DNA of 64,000 bases from Antitrichia curtipendula (GCA_951230915.1 OX579633.1:28244574-28308573), one strand, 5' to 3'. Counted from the first letter of the stretch, positions 49,185-60,946 are shown. Notes: a model not told the origin generated them from the letters alone. Made by a program: numbers and translations.

Positions 49185-51270
49185 TCTTCTTCCCTTGACC
49201 GTCATGGTTGGGCTTGTGATCACTTAGAGTATCAGTAATCCAAGTTTCCTGGTATGGTTTTCGTTGACAGAATCCACAATCATCCTCGAATTACGTTACT
49301 TGAGAGCGCTCTATATGAACTTGAGCTAGATGTTGATTCCTCCATTTCCATTGACATTTCTACAGGCTTGAGCAGAAATCGGTTGAGGTCAAGATGGATA
49401 GAACATGTAAGGCTTCATCTGAAGCTGAAATTGTTTTTTTAAGCATGTAAGTCTGGAAGCCCATGAAGCTATTTTCTCAAAGGAAATATGAATTGTCGAT
49501 AGGCCGGCACGCTAAGTGCAAATTCGAGATGCTTAATCAGTTCCGGCTCTTCTCACGTAATCATCCGCATCATTCCTGTGAAGAAGTGTGGAGTTGACGT
49601 TAAGTCTGTGAGGTTATATAGTTCTGTGTAACCATAGTTATCCTTATTTTGTGTTGCTATCACAGAGCATCTAATCCGTGGCTTTCAAGAACTGGCCTGG
49701 TAGATGAAGGTATGATGTGTAATATAAATTTCAGATGACTCAGACTTACTACTGCTATTCTTGAGATGAAAGTAGGGTAAAGCAGTGAATCGGAGGCTTC
49801 ACCATACGGCACTGCTGATTCATGTTGCTACCCCTCGATCTGACAAGGAGAGGTTTGAGAATTTTGGGATTACGGTGGAGTCATGTGGTTAGGTCGAAAA
49901 TCTTTCCATGGTTCATGTGGATAGCTCGATCTGCAAGCTAGTGAAGCAATCTCAAGTGACCTTGTCTACAACTCCCACTGCAATGTAGCCAAAAGGTCTT
50001 ACTAGTGATCATCTCACTTTGGGTGAACCATCTTAAGCTGGAGTCAATCATCAATTTATGATGTGGGTGGTCATGCCTGTCGTGCAATTGTGCAATAGCA
50101 TCAATTTCGTTAAATTGGTGGTATTTGAATACTTTGACACCAATCATAAATCCATATTTGTCCTAAATTTAGACCTTTGTGTACATATAAGTCACAATTG
50201 GTGCTAGTATTGTCCCACTTTAGTGAAATTGGCATTGCATTTCTTAACTCTTAATTGCTACCACTAGAGATAGAACGTCCACTTTGATTTATCATAGTCA
50301 ATTATAGTGACTTCCAATATACTCCCTCCGTCCCAAAATGATCTTCCTATTGGCCTTCATTTTTTGTCCCAAAATTATCTTCCTGTTGTACTTTGTGAGC
50401 TGCAAATTGGTCAAATTTAACTTTTGGTTGTTCTCTAGGACTAACAAAACAATTCCAAGCGATAGTTCCCCCTCCATCTATGCAATCACTAATCAAAAGA
50501 CAAATAAAATGGTTGAAGGGGTCAATCAACACTTTTTGTTTTTATTTTTTGCATCTCTTTGAATATTATCTAATTGAAGGAGATGAAGGCTTTGGGAGGC
50601 AAAATATAGGTCCACATATGGTCTTTGACTTATACTAACTACCCACAAAATGACGACCTCACACTCAATAATTAAATAACCACTGGTGCCCCTTGAAAAT
50701 ATCCAAAAAATTTCACTTTTCAATAATCCAAAACTACACTTTAAAAAGGACTTCAAAACTCAAAGTTTCAAGGGCAATAGGAGTGCACCAAACTCTATAA
50801 GTAGTGCAAAACAGGCTTTAAAATTGTTATTTTTAGTCTTAATCCGGAACATTTTGTCTAACAAGAAGATTATTTTGGGATGGAGGGAGTATATTTTTGA
50901 TATCCAACAGTGTGAGACATGATTTCCTCTTTCTAGTGTTACGTTCTTGTCTACCACCTTTGAAACTTCCAAATTCAATCAATTTTAGTTCTATAGAATG
51001 ATATATAATTATTGCCCCCTTTAGTTAATTTAAGCACAAGTTATGGGTTGACAAATTTGAATATGTGGACTTCATCCTAGGTATGGATCTGCATTAAACA
51101 CAATCGTAGTCACCAAAGCAGCTAATCACTGTGCATTCAATGGTTCTTCTTTTTTTTTGGTGCATAAATTGTTTCTTGAGTTTACGGTTTAGTTTTGATG
51201 GATTAGGGATCTTCTTGCAAAAACTAAACCAAATGGTGCATGCTCCTCCCCCACAATATGATTTGCTGTC
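49185..51270 (-). repeat. 3' flank of LecRK copy 2, duplicate of 585-1900
   Basis: Aligned to 585-1900 as described there. Contains about 170 extra bases at 49276-49445 with an open frame (RITLLESALYELELDVD) followed by AT|GTAAGT. The MITE 50322-50889 is inserted in this copy only. Confidence 0.85.
50322..50889. mobile_element. Stowaway-type MITE
   Basis: Starts CTCCCTCCGTCCCAAAAT and ends ATTTTGGGATGGAGGGAG, the standard Stowaway (Tc1/mariner-type) terminus. TA on both sides (50320-50321, 50890-50891). Copy 1 of the duplicated flank has a single uninterrupted site near 1560. 568 bases, no gene. Confidence 0.9.
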
Positions 51271-51901
51271 ACATCTTCATTCAAGCACTGTGTTGTCATA
51301 ATGTTACAAAACTCCATATAATCACATACGGAATGAACATTCCCACTTCAAAAGACTCTCTACTCCCACTAATCAGAGTGTTAAAAGAAACCTCTATACA
51401 AATGTGACAACATGCAGGTGACAAGGGCACTAAAGGCTTAGAACCAACTTCGTCAGATTTCAAGCTCATATTCCAAATTGATGTCACTTTTTCATTCAAC
51501 GTCATGCTGTCTCGACGTAACAAAATTCCATGCTTTTGCTTATTCACGTGCATCTTGGGTCCCTAGCTGTGTGAGTGTGTAAGGAAAGCAACCAAGAGCG
51601 TAGCACAACATTCCTAAAGAGCAGTTTCAACTCCTTCAAAAATATTCTAGATTCATACTGTACAGTACTGTACACTCAGCCTTCAGCTCACCTCAACTGA
51701 GTGGGAAGAACCAAAAAACTAAAGAAAAATGACCTCTCGTTGAGCGCCATGCGTGCATTCTCACAGTGAATGTGAAAATATTGAGTGTTTTTTTTGGTAG
51801 CAATCTAGAATGGAGAGGGTCGTTCAGGGTTTACATTCTGAACTGCAGGGTTCGGGTTTAGGGTTGTCATCTGCCACAGAGAGAATGTTATCAGTGAGAG
51901 C
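51271..51901. other. 3' flank of LecRK copy 2, nothing recognised
   Basis: Presumed 3' UTR and terminator region of the lectin kinase; no polyadenylation signal can be assigned with confidence. Confidence 0.35.
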
Positions 51902-54193
51902 TTAACGACCTGACAAGACTGATGACGAGGTTGTGGCGAAGGACGTTTGCATGTTGGCTCGCTCTCCATCGGAAACACTGGATTGCGACGATAGTTGCTC
52001 TCCCTCTCGCACATTCTCAACACTTTGCGTTGTAGACAATGATCTGATCATGGCCATGTGCGAGAATCCCGGCCGAGAGTACCGCGCCTGCGGTTTACAT
52101 CTTGGCAAAGGAGGCAGAGACGATGTTGTAAACTCATTGGATTGCAGTAATTGGGACACGAGTCGCATTGATGGTCTATCCTCGGGATTAGGGTTACAAC
52201 ACAGAAGTCCCAAATGCAACAGATTTGCCACCATCTTCTTGTCTTCTATTGGTGGATCTCGAGTGTGAATTGTTGAAGAGTCGAATTCATGCACGATTGC
52301 TGCATCTTGCTCTTCGACATCACCTAAATGTGCAAACCAAGAAGGGAAAGTCCCAAGTCTTGAATCGGACACAAGGAGAAGATCACCCGCTTCGTGTGCG
52401 CGCCATGTCCTGTTCACTAACGTTCCGTCTCCTCGCTCGATGTTGTCCGTATCAAGCGGCCGTGTCCCGCTCATTACTTCAAGCATTAGGACGCCGAAGC
52501 TGTACACGTCTGATTCCTTGGTGGCTTTTCCTGTGTGCGGCATCTCTGGGGCCATGTAGCCCAAAGTTCCTGCCATTAAGGTCGTCTTCTCAATTTTCCG
52601 GTGGTCGATTAGTCGAGCAAGTCCAAAATCTCCCAAGTAGGCATTCAAGTCTTCGTCCAGCAAGACGTTGCTGGACTTGATGTCGCGATGCAACACACAT
52701 TGCTTGCATTCCTCATGTAAGTACGACAGCGCTGCGGCTACTCCGCTGAGAATGGAGTGGCGCAGTTGCAAAGGAAGTGCCTCCGCTGCATTCAATCTCA
52801 CTGGTCCCATTTGTTTTTGCTTAGCGAACTGGAAGAGCCACTCGTCCAAGCTGCCGTTGCACATGAAGTCATACACAAGCAACAGTTGCTCTTCTTCGTG
52901 ACACCATCCTCGCAGCTGCACCAAATTCCGGTGCCGAATCTGGCTGAGGCTCGCGGCCTCTGCTTGGAACCCCTCCTCCCCGTGCTTGCTCTCATTTCGC
53001 ATTCGTTTGACCGCCACCAGGGCACCCGAGGGGAGAATCCCTTTGTACACAGCTCCAAATCCACCGCTTCCAAGCAACTCACTTCTACTGAAGTTCTGAG
53101 TCGCCTTGCTGAGTTCCTTGTATGTGAACATGCGCGGCACAAGGTTCTGATCCACGAGATTAAACATGGTACCTTGCTTGGTGTAAGATGCTCTCCTCCG
53201 CCGCTTTGCAATTACTATCCCTGCAAGCAACAAGACTGCACCAACTCCAGCACAGACTCCAGTTATGATTTCGACTTTTCTTCGTGTACCAGAGGAATGT
53301 TGCATTTCCGGGTTCGTCGTCATTGGAGGTTGCAAAGTTACAATCTCTGGCATACCAGAGCTCGAGAACTGCCATGATTGAATGGCGTGAACCTCACTGA
53401 ACGATCCGGTGCTGGAGCTGAACCCCACATACATGAAATCGTCTAGAATGCCATCTAAACGAAGATTGAGAGCTTCGATCAAAGGCTTCGCAGGTTTGGG
53501 GATGCTGTTGTACAGAGAGCCATTAGCAAAATAGACCTCCAGCTTCTGAGATGGACTATCATAATCGATCCAAGCAGTGAAGGATCCACCGTTGGCAAGA
53601 TACGTGCAGTTGGGAATAGTGCCTCCACAGAGATTATGCGACCACGTCGAGTTCATGCCGTTAAGGTCGACGCCGATGTGGTTGTTGCTGGAGTCGTTGA
53701 ACCAATAGTTTAGGAAAGTGTCGAACTCGACTGCGAAGACGCGATTCGAATCCAGGCCACTGTCGGCCTCTTGTAGGAGGCACAACGACGAGCCCGGGCT
53801 TTGACCCAGCAAGGAGGTGTTTCTGGCGAAGGTGAAGGCCAGTCCGTCTGCATGAAGAAAGCCCGTTTTGTCGTACCAGTAGTCGAGACCCGTAATGGAG
53901 AATGTGAAGGCGGTCTGGAAGGAAGCCACTGCACCGGAAGTTGTGTCTTTCATCTTCACTTTGTCTTTGTACAGCAGCCTGCCGCAAGTTTTGGTGGAGA
54001 GGGAGTACCCCGTCGGATTCATCAGGAAGGACAAGTTGTTGGCGTTGTATTGGACATCGTCCACCATCTCGAAATTGTCGGGCGAGTTGAAGGAACGGTA
54101 GCTGAAGTTGGTGTTTTGAGCGGAACTGCCGGGGATTACGAACCCTGCTAGAACTAGCAGGCCCATTATCTTGAGATGCCCATGTAACTCCAT
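51902..54193 (-). CDS. L-type lectin receptor-like kinase, intact
   Basis: Single-exon gene of 763 residues from ATG 54193 to TGA... the stop at 51902. Order: signal peptide (1-25, ends GSSA), legume-lectin domain (27-277) with FAVEFDTF (153-160) and NNHIGVDLN (170-178) for metal binding, transmembrane helix (309-329) followed by KRRRR, and kinase domain (about 370-682) with GSGGFGAV (375-382), Lys396, HRD (502-504), DFG (522-524) and APE (548-550). It is an RD-type kinase with all catalytic residues present. The tail is Ser-rich. L-type LecRKs sit in the plasma membrane and link extracellular ligands to immune, wound and developmental signalling (family knowledge); the ligand of this one is unknown. 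Length and lack of introns fit the family. It is the paralogue of 2139-4445, same strand, 50 kb away. Several Asn-X-Ser/Thr sites occur in the lectin domain. Confidence 0.93.
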   Translation of the reverse strand: MELHGHLKIMGLLVLAGFVIPGSSAQNTNFSYRSFNSPDNFEMVDDVQYNANNLSFLMNPTGYSLSTKTCGRLLYKDKVKMKDTTSGAVASFQTAFTFSITGLDYWYDKTGFLHADGLAFTFARNTSLLGQSPGSSLCLLQEADSGLDSNRVFAVEFDTFLNYWFNDSSNNHIGVDLNGMNSTWSHNLCGGTIPNCTYLANGGSFTAWIDYDSPSQKLEVYFANGSLYNSIPKPAKPLIEALNLRLDGILDDFMYVGFSSSTGSFSEVHAIQSWQFSSSGMPEIVTLQPPMTTNPEMQHSSGTRRKVEIITGVCAGVGAVLLLAGIVIAKRRRRASYTKQGTMFNLVDQNLVPRMFTYKELSKATQNFSRSELLGSGGFGAVYKGILPSGALVAVKRMRNESKHGEEGFQAEAASLSQIRHRNLVQLRGWCHEEEQLLLVYDFMCNGSLDEWLFQFAKQKQMGPVRLNAAEALPLQLRHSILSGVAAALSYLHEECKQCVLHRDIKSSNVLLDEDLNAYLGDFGLARLIDHRKIEKTTLMAGTLGYMAPEMPHTGKATKESDVYSFGVLMLEVMSGTRPLDTDNIERGDGTLVNRTWRAHEAGDLLLVSDSRLGTFPSWFAHLGDVEEQDAAIVHEFDSSTIHTRDPPIEDKKMVANLLHLGLLCCNPNPEDRPSMRLVSQLLQSNEFTTSSLPPLPRCKPQARYSRPGFSHMAMIRSLSTTQSVENVREGEQLSSQSSVSDGERANMQTSFATTSSSVLSGR

Positions 54194-55609
54194 CGTCGAT
54201 GTTTCAATTGACCGTCCGCGGGAAAAAAACTAACATAAAATAAATCTCGTCTTGCGCCTAGTATCTTCAACACTGCGAAACTTTGAACATTCTCAAACGT
54301 ACAGCAACGTGCTCACTACCCGCCTCTTGTGTTTCCTTCTAATCCATCAACTCTAAGAACGACCTCCTAGACAAGCTCTAATCCAAACCACTCACCGGCG
54401 CGCGCGCCACTCATAGGAGCCCTATCGATCATGTTCCAATTGCAATCATGCTTCGATCTCCTTGCCAACGAACCCTTTCTGATCGCTTAATTCCGGATCA
54501 GAAACATCTCGTACTAACTTTTCCCAATCTTGGAAAACAAAATAAGACTGGAATGTTGCAGTTAAGTATGGCTACATGCAAGTAATTCTCTATCGCTATA
54601 TGCTAACTTTTGTAAAGATATAAACCACCAAAGTTGGAGTTTAGACCGACTGGCCTGGACTCAATCTGCTGTAGGTTCTCACAGACAAATATATATCCCC
54701 AATGTCAGATCTTTCCTTGGTTTTAATTTGCAGATCGGGAGGGCACTGAACGCCAGCGAAGAATGTTAAAGTCAAGCCAGTTTCCAATGCAGCTGCAAGA
54801 AACTTTGGGAGCATGCAAGACATTCAAACGATTCCGACCGCGACCTTCGATTCTATATATTGTATGACAATCAGCTAGCAACCTCGAAGCTAATACTACA
54901 CGTGTAGTTACACAGTGCTATCTTACATTGTCTCGTTCTGACTTCTGAATGAGGTGTCCCGAATATGGGCAATCTAAAATTGCACTTGCATCAAATAGAA
55001 GTGTGAGACATTTCATTTTATGCACGGTGGAACGAAGGAAACGGTAGCATGCATCCCGAGACAGATAGCCAATATCTTACAATCTCTGTGAAAGTTCTGA
55101 TTCGATGTTGATTTCTGAGCCCGTAACAGAGTCGCCTGACCTTAGACGCGCATTTCAATCAGTGTTGTACATACAGACACTTAGTAGACACACAATTCAT
55201 GCGTCAACAGACAGATGACCTACACAGGTAGGTGCAACCTTTTCAACCTTTTAGTCCCCAGGGACAGCCATTCTAGGCTATGTTGTGCAAAATTCTTGGA
55301 TTGTGGATTTTTTTGTTCCCTACCAAGTTGAAATTTGGACTTATTGTAATATAACTTTTGTATGGTTGCAAAAAAGACCAACTATTTTTTGTAGTGCTTT
55401 GCCAATAACTAGATTTCAGAAGCTGATAACCATTAGTACTTTGTTGTGAAACAAATTCAAATTTTCAACCACTATTGAAAAAATCAACAACTAGAAATAC
55501 TTTTACAAGTGTTGTGGACTACTTGGCTACTTGCAAGTACTAAAACAATTCCTTTGTATAAAAAAGACAATTTGTCAAAAAAAAATAGATACAATAAAGT
55601 ATAAATTAA
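54194..55609. other. 5' flank of LecRK copy 2, nothing recognised
   Basis: Presumed promoter and 5' UTR of the lectin kinase on its first few hundred bases. No TATA box can be assigned with confidence. Less AT-rich than the repeats; contains GGCGCGCGCGCC-like text near 54397. No gene. Confidence 0.35.
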
Positions 55610-56030
55610 TAATAAATAAAAAATCATCAACAAAGAAACCTAAAAGTTTCCAATTTGTGAGGACTTGATGGTGATCAAATTTTACCAAAAGAAGTCAACC
55701 ATTTTCAATATGCATAAGTGTACATGCCAAGGAGCCCTATTTGCACAAATATGAAGGACATAAAATAGTGCATTTTTAGATGCCCCTTAGTAAGGTGGGC
55801 ATATAAAAATACACTATTGGATACTCCCACCTATTCAAAAATCCTAAACCTCAAAGTATGACAAATTAACAAAATTGAATTTTTAATATTAAATTTTAAA
55901 CAAGGGATATACTTACAATTAAGTTAGCCATTTCCAATAAATAAAAATTTAATTCATTGAGCTCATGCTTCAAAAATTATAGTAGATGACAACTCCGTCA
56001 CTCTCAATCTGGTCTTTCTTGAATTCACCC
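55610..56030 (+). repeat. Partial copy of the GGGTGAATKC element (R2)
   Basis: Aligns to the right part of 59821-60497 and ends GGTCTTTCTTGAATTCACCC. The left end was not found. Followed to about 56220 by an R1 fragment (CAACTGAAATAAAATTAAT, GAAATCCATTTTCCCC). Confidence 0.5.
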
Positions 56031-56220
56031 TTTTGCTCCTGAGCACCAACTGAAATAAAATTAATTCCTAGAAAGCTAGTAAATTTTTCTATCATACAAG
56101 GGTGTGTTTTTTTAATAAAATTTGCCAAAAATTGTACTCATAGGAACCCACTTGAAATCCATTTTCCCCGCAGAGATAGTGGGCATTTTAGGAATAAATG
56201 ATAATTCTAAACATTGACTA

Positions 56221-57270
56221 AGATTTACTTCACAATTATTTATTACATTGGTGTATTTTAGTGAAAACAATCCAATTTCACTTCCCCTTGAGAAATCTTC
56301 AGTCAAATGTCTATGATTATGTTTGACCTTCTCTAAAATGACCTTCTAAAATATCATCTATTCCAACCTTTTTGATTGATATCATTTTTTTTAATTGCCA
56401 AACTATCTTAACCTTGTAAAGAAGTTGTGGACTAGAATGGTTCCATCAATGACAGAGAATCCTTCTATGTAAGACAGAAGTGCATATGTTCATCCTTTAA
56501 ATTTTGTGTGAAAAGAGAAGTTTTGCATAGTAGTTTGACCTCCAATGATTGATCTTTTTTTTTTTAAGGAAATGATTTATACTACCATACCCATAGGGTA
56601 GGATCAACAAAAAATAATTATTTTCAAGAATGCCAAAAAATTAAAAAATTAAATTGCAGAATTCAGAAAGAATTAAATGACCAAGTTGTTGTAAGAAAAT
56701 AAAATTTCCATTATAAGTCAAAATGTCTAAAGACCATTTACCATCAAGTAAATTTTCGATGACAAAGTGAAGGAAATTCTACATTGACATTTAGTAGGAA
56801 TGGAGGGTGGAGAGGTTGTTTTTATAATGAAATTCATTGTCCACCATGAACCTTCAAAGGATATGGAATAATTTGAAGATTGAGCTTCTACTAATCCTAA
56901 CCATTCAATTGATATAAAGAGCTTGTCTTCCTCAATTTCACACACATCTATGTGAGTGACTTTTGGAGCTTGGTGCCATAAATTTTGAATTTTTTTCAAT
57001 ATAATGTCAAATTTTTAAAATTTAAATTCGAATTGCCAAAGCTACTTTGAAACTTTAATTAAATACTTGGCATCAATGTGCCGACCTTTGCCCTATGAGT
57101 GTGGTATACCAAAAAGGATCAAATTTCCATAGTGATTAGCCTGTTTGTGTATGGCCTTAAGTTCACATATAATAGATTTATTTCACATTTAAATGTTCTT
57201 TGTCATAGTGAAAGAATTGAACCCAATTAAGTGGGAATAAATTTCAAAGGTATTGGAAACTAAAACTGAT
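56221..57270. other. Noncoding, nothing recognised
   Basis: AT-rich spacer, no gene. Confidence 0.3.
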
Positions 57271-57643
57271 GAAGGCAACCCATTTCTAACCACTTAAGTA
57301 GTTATAAGTATCTTCATGGTGGGTTTCTTCAGTGGGAGAAATGGAATTAAGAAGGTTTCTATAATTTTCAGATTTTTATTTCTCAAAACATAATTACTAT
57401 AATATTTTTAGCTGAAGATTCTATTTGAACCATATTGGTTATATAGACCTTCCTATTTCCAACCATGGTTGGTTGAAAAATCCACCAAAATAATGCAATA
57501 TTGAGAGTATTGTAGCCAATCATGATGCACCACAAATGAAAATTGTCCCATAATTGATTAGTATTCATCTTTCAGTCCTACATGGAAAAAAAGCAACCTA
57601 TATTGTCACAATGGAAGGGTGATTAGGAATGGGTTACTTCCCA
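57271..57643 (+). repeat. Repeat R4, copy 3, uninterrupted
   Basis: Reads GAAGGCAACCCATTTCTAAC to GAATGGGTTACTTCCC without the insertions seen in the copies at 11 and 21 kb, so it serves as the empty-site reference for both. Confidence 0.65.
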
Positions 57644-57657
57644 TACCAATGGTCCTA

Positions 57658-58133
57658 AGGTAGGAGGCTTAGAAATGGCACATCTAAGGAGTGGTCTGCC
57701 TTTTTCGTGTATTTCATTGGACGGGAATAATTTTAGCTCATTTTTTAGACAAAGAGAAATAGATGAGGAATCTAATCTAAGTGGTTTTGTATTTTCCAAG
57801 CATTTTTGAATTGCTTTTGAATTTTCTAATGAGTTGGGTCATAGGTCCCTATTTATGATTATAGGTCTTTTATAAACAAGTTCACTTGCAGCTCTAAAGA
57901 AAGATGGGGAAAGCAAAGCAACTGATTGGCTCTTGCAATTGATAATGTTTTTTTCCTTGATTCATTCAATGACTATACATGTCAATTTCAAAACCAACTC
58001 ATGTTTATTTCACAACCAACTCATGTCCATTTCACAATCAACTCATGTCCATTTCACAACCAACTCATGTCCATTTCACAACCATTTGTAGGGTCCGTTC
58101 TTAATGCCCGTTCCATTTCAAAGCCTCCTACCT
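57658..58133 (+). mobile_element. MITE family M3, copy 3, with internal 22-bp tandem repeat
   Basis: Ends AGGTAGGAGGCTTAGAAATG and CATTTCAAAGCCTCCTACCT. At 57982-58085 a 22-base unit (CCAACTCATGTCCATTTCAC) is repeated about 4.5 times, an expansion absent from the other M3 copies and accounting for most of the extra length. Confidence 0.8.
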
Positions 58134-58760
58134 TCGTTTTTTTGTTTTTTGACACAAATAAAAGGGAATTTCATTGCAAAGGGGTAAAGTACGACACCTC
58201 CAGCCACAAGTGGCCTGGTGGTAATCCTAGTTTCCAAGAGACCAAGACTCCTGAGACAGCCAGGCCACTTGTGTTTGTTTGTTTGTTTTTGGAAACAAAT
58301 GAAACTGCTGCTAGTTTTCTATTTCACCCTTCAGTCAGTCGGTTTCAGTTTGCAATGAAATTCCGTTTCATTTGTTTATAAATAAATAAATTGAACAGTC
58401 TGTAGTCTCTACATAGAACATCACCTGTTCAACTGACACGTGTAGTACAGTGTGAAGTGCAGTGTGAAGCGCGACAGTGGGTGGGACTGTTTACGGATTA
58501 CAGACAAAACGGCATTAGCTAATTGGTAGAAAGCATTCAAAGTCCACACTTCACACCGTCATGGAGGTACTGAAATTGTTGACAGGGTACTTATGACGCT
58601 GCCGTGCTGTCAGTCCAAAATTGGTGCATCAATAAGTTTGGCAATCAATCAGTCTTTCCATCTGAAACAAGATACCGACAACTGGTGTCTCCGGATGGGG
58701 ATGGATGGGGATGCGTCACTGTATGATAAGAGTAAATTTCAACAGGATGCTGACGGAACC
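58134..58760. other. Noncoding with a partly inverted stretch
   Basis: GGAATTTCATTGCAAA (58167) and TTTGCAATGAAATTCC (58350) form an inverted pair, and CCACAAGTGGCCTGG (58203) pairs with CCAGGCCACTTGTG (58260). This may be a decayed MITE; ends and duplication were not found. Confidence 0.35.
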
Positions 58761-58771
58761 CGTCCCACGGG

Positions 58772-58983
58772 CCGGGGTGGATTGACCCCCTCGCTCGGCC
58801 CTGCGGGCAAACCCTGTTTTTTGCACATGATTTTTTTGCAAATTTTGAATTTGTATTTGCAATTAGAGACCCCCAATTTTTGGAATGAAGCCAAAAATAT
58901 ACCTTGGAACGGCCCAAAATAGGGGGCTTTTTTTTTACATGCACCCCTTGTAAGTCCGAGTGAGGGGGTCAATCCACCCCGAT
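58772..58983. mobile_element. Small TIR element flanked by an 11-bp direct repeat
   Basis: Inverted ends of 26 bases, CGGGGTGGATTGACCCCCTC at the left and its complement at the right, with one or two mismatches. CGTCCCACGGG stands on both sides (58761-58771, 58984-58994), a length close to the 9-11 bases of Mutator-like insertions. 212 bases, no gene. Confidence 0.6.
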
Positions 58984-58994
58984 CGTCCCACGGG

Positions 58995-59376
58995 AGTGGG
59001 CCAGGGAAGATTGACCCCTTATTGCCCCCAAGGATAAATGTAAAAATCGCCCCCTATTTTGTGCCACATAATTTTGTATTCGTACTTACCTAATTTGGTG
59101 CCTTCAATTGCAAAAATGATTTCATAATTTACAAATTTTATCATGGATAGAAAATAAAAAATTTCAGTGTTTTCTCCATGAATAAAATATGTGGCAATAA
59201 GGGAGGCAATCCTCCTTGGACCACACATGGTAAGTTTATACTTGGATAAAAATATAAGAATTTTTTATTTACAACTCATGATAAAATTTGAAATTCATAT
59301 TTGTAATCAGAGGCCCCGAATTAGCTAGGAGAGGTGAAAAATACAAAATTTATGTGGCACAAAATAGGAGGCTTTT
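58995..59376. other. Noncoding repeat-like stretch
   Basis: Resembles 39990-40470 (CCCCCTATTTTGTGCCAC). No gene. Confidence 0.35.
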
Positions 59377-59380
59377 TTAA

Positions 59381-60946
59381 CCCCTAAAGTCCTAAGGCCA
59401 TTTTTCTATCAAAAAACACTCAAAATTGCCATTTCTACTACATTTGTGTAAGAAAACAATAAAGATAACTTTTTAAGAATCTAACCATAAAATCTTGTAT
59501 TTGACTTGTCTTAGATCATATGATAAAAATTTCATAAAGTTTGACCATGCAATTTGGAAAATATTAGCATTCAAAGTTGGAAAAATATGTTTTTTTGAAT
59601 TTTGACCTACAATTTCAAATGACTTTGAACGCCATTTGTGGAATTTTTTGAACTATGCACTTTGAATTAAAAATTTATTACGTTGAAGAATTGAATTGAA
59701 AATCTATGAAATTAAAACAAACAAATAAATGATTTTCATTCTTTAAAAAGTTGTTAAGTAGAAGTAAGTCTAAGATTAAAAGAAAGACTAAACTGTTAAT
59801 ACCTCTAAGATGAAACTGAAGGGTGAATGCAAGAAAGACCGTCCACTTTGCGTAGCGTTTTCCACAGTACTCATGTTTTCAATGTAAACACCTTTAAGAA
59901 GAAGTTACCCTAGGAAGGAAAAGCATAGAAAAATTCTCTAAGTATGAGAACTGAAAAAGTGCAAAATCTCATGAAAATAGGTATTTTCACATTTTAATTT
60001 GTAAAAAATAGGAAAAATAATTTTTAAGGAAACTAAAAATTGTCCATTTGGGAGGACTTTATAGGAAAGACATTTCACCAAAAAAATGATCTTGAAACAA
60101 TTTTGAATGTTCAGAACTACGCGCGTAAGGGAGTCTTGTTTGCACGTATGTGGAGGGCATAAAATAAAATATTTTTAAATTTCCTTTGGTAGATACATGA
60201 CTTCCTACTATGGGAATAGACCATAGAAATTTCAGATCTAGATCATTAAGTTTGGATTCTCCCCAGTACTAAAAACCCCTAAACTGCAAAGTATGACAAA
60301 TTAGCTAAATTGAAATTTAAATATAAAATGATTTTAAAATATTTTTGAAAAATAAGGGATCTAAACAAGATTAGGTTAGCCATCTCCAAGAAAAAATTTC
60401 AAGTTAATTGGATTCATTCTTCAAAAATTATAGCCGATAACAAGTCCGACACGTCAAGTGTGACAAAAAATAGTACTAGTCTTTCTTGCATTCACCCTGA
60501 AACACAATAATCCCAACGGTAAGATTTTTCTAGCAAGCATACGCTTGTCTAATAAAAAAATGTGAAAAAATGTGAAAACTACATTCAAAAAATAAATTTT
60601 GTAAGCTAATTTTTAAAGAAGATGCTTAGATTGCCCCCAAAACAAGATTGTCCATAACTTTCTCATCACTAGTCCAAATATAATGAATCAAAGCTTCACA
60701 TGTAGACAAAAATATAATATTTTAGGAAAAAAAAAAAATTGAGATTAAAATTTGACTTTTTGTGATTTTTTAAAGGTTGCCAGCCAACCTTCATTTTTGG
60801 CTAATTGTGCTATAACTTTTGTTCCCAAGTACTAATTGAAATAAAAATTATAATCCCATGAAGCTTATATATTTTTAGGTTTACAAAAAGTTTCAAAAAA
60901 TGACAATGAATACTAAGATTATATTAGCCTATCTGAGGTTGAGGGG
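59381..60946 (+). mobile_element. TTAA-flanked element, family R1, with nested element
   Basis: Left CCCCTAAAGTCCTAAGGCC, right GAGGTTGAGGGG, TTAA on both sides (59377-59380, 60947-60950). The insertion 59821-60497 splits it; without that it is about 890 bases, like the other copies. Confidence 0.7.
59821..60497. mobile_element. TIR element R2 (GGGTGAATGCAAGAAAGAC ends), TGAA duplication
   Basis: Ends GGGTGAATGCAAGAAAGAC and GTCTTTCTTGCATTCACCC; TGAA on both sides (59817-59820, 60498-60501). Related R1 copies run through this position. A partial copy is at 55610-56030. No gene. Confidence 0.75.

Noticed and set aside
52225..53377. Plus-strand frames of 150-206 codons opposite LecRK copy 2
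   Set aside because: Antisense shadows of the conserved kinase frame; the same shadows occur opposite copy 1.
53160..54193. Introns in the LecRK genes
   Set aside because: The frame is open from start codon to stop in copy 2 and all domains follow without gaps, so no intron is needed.
58203..58273. A tRNA or retroelement promoter-like segment (CCACAAGTGGCCTGGTGGT)
   Set aside because: The GGCCTGGTGGT phrase suggests an A-box, but no B-box, cloverleaf or poly-A tail could be found.
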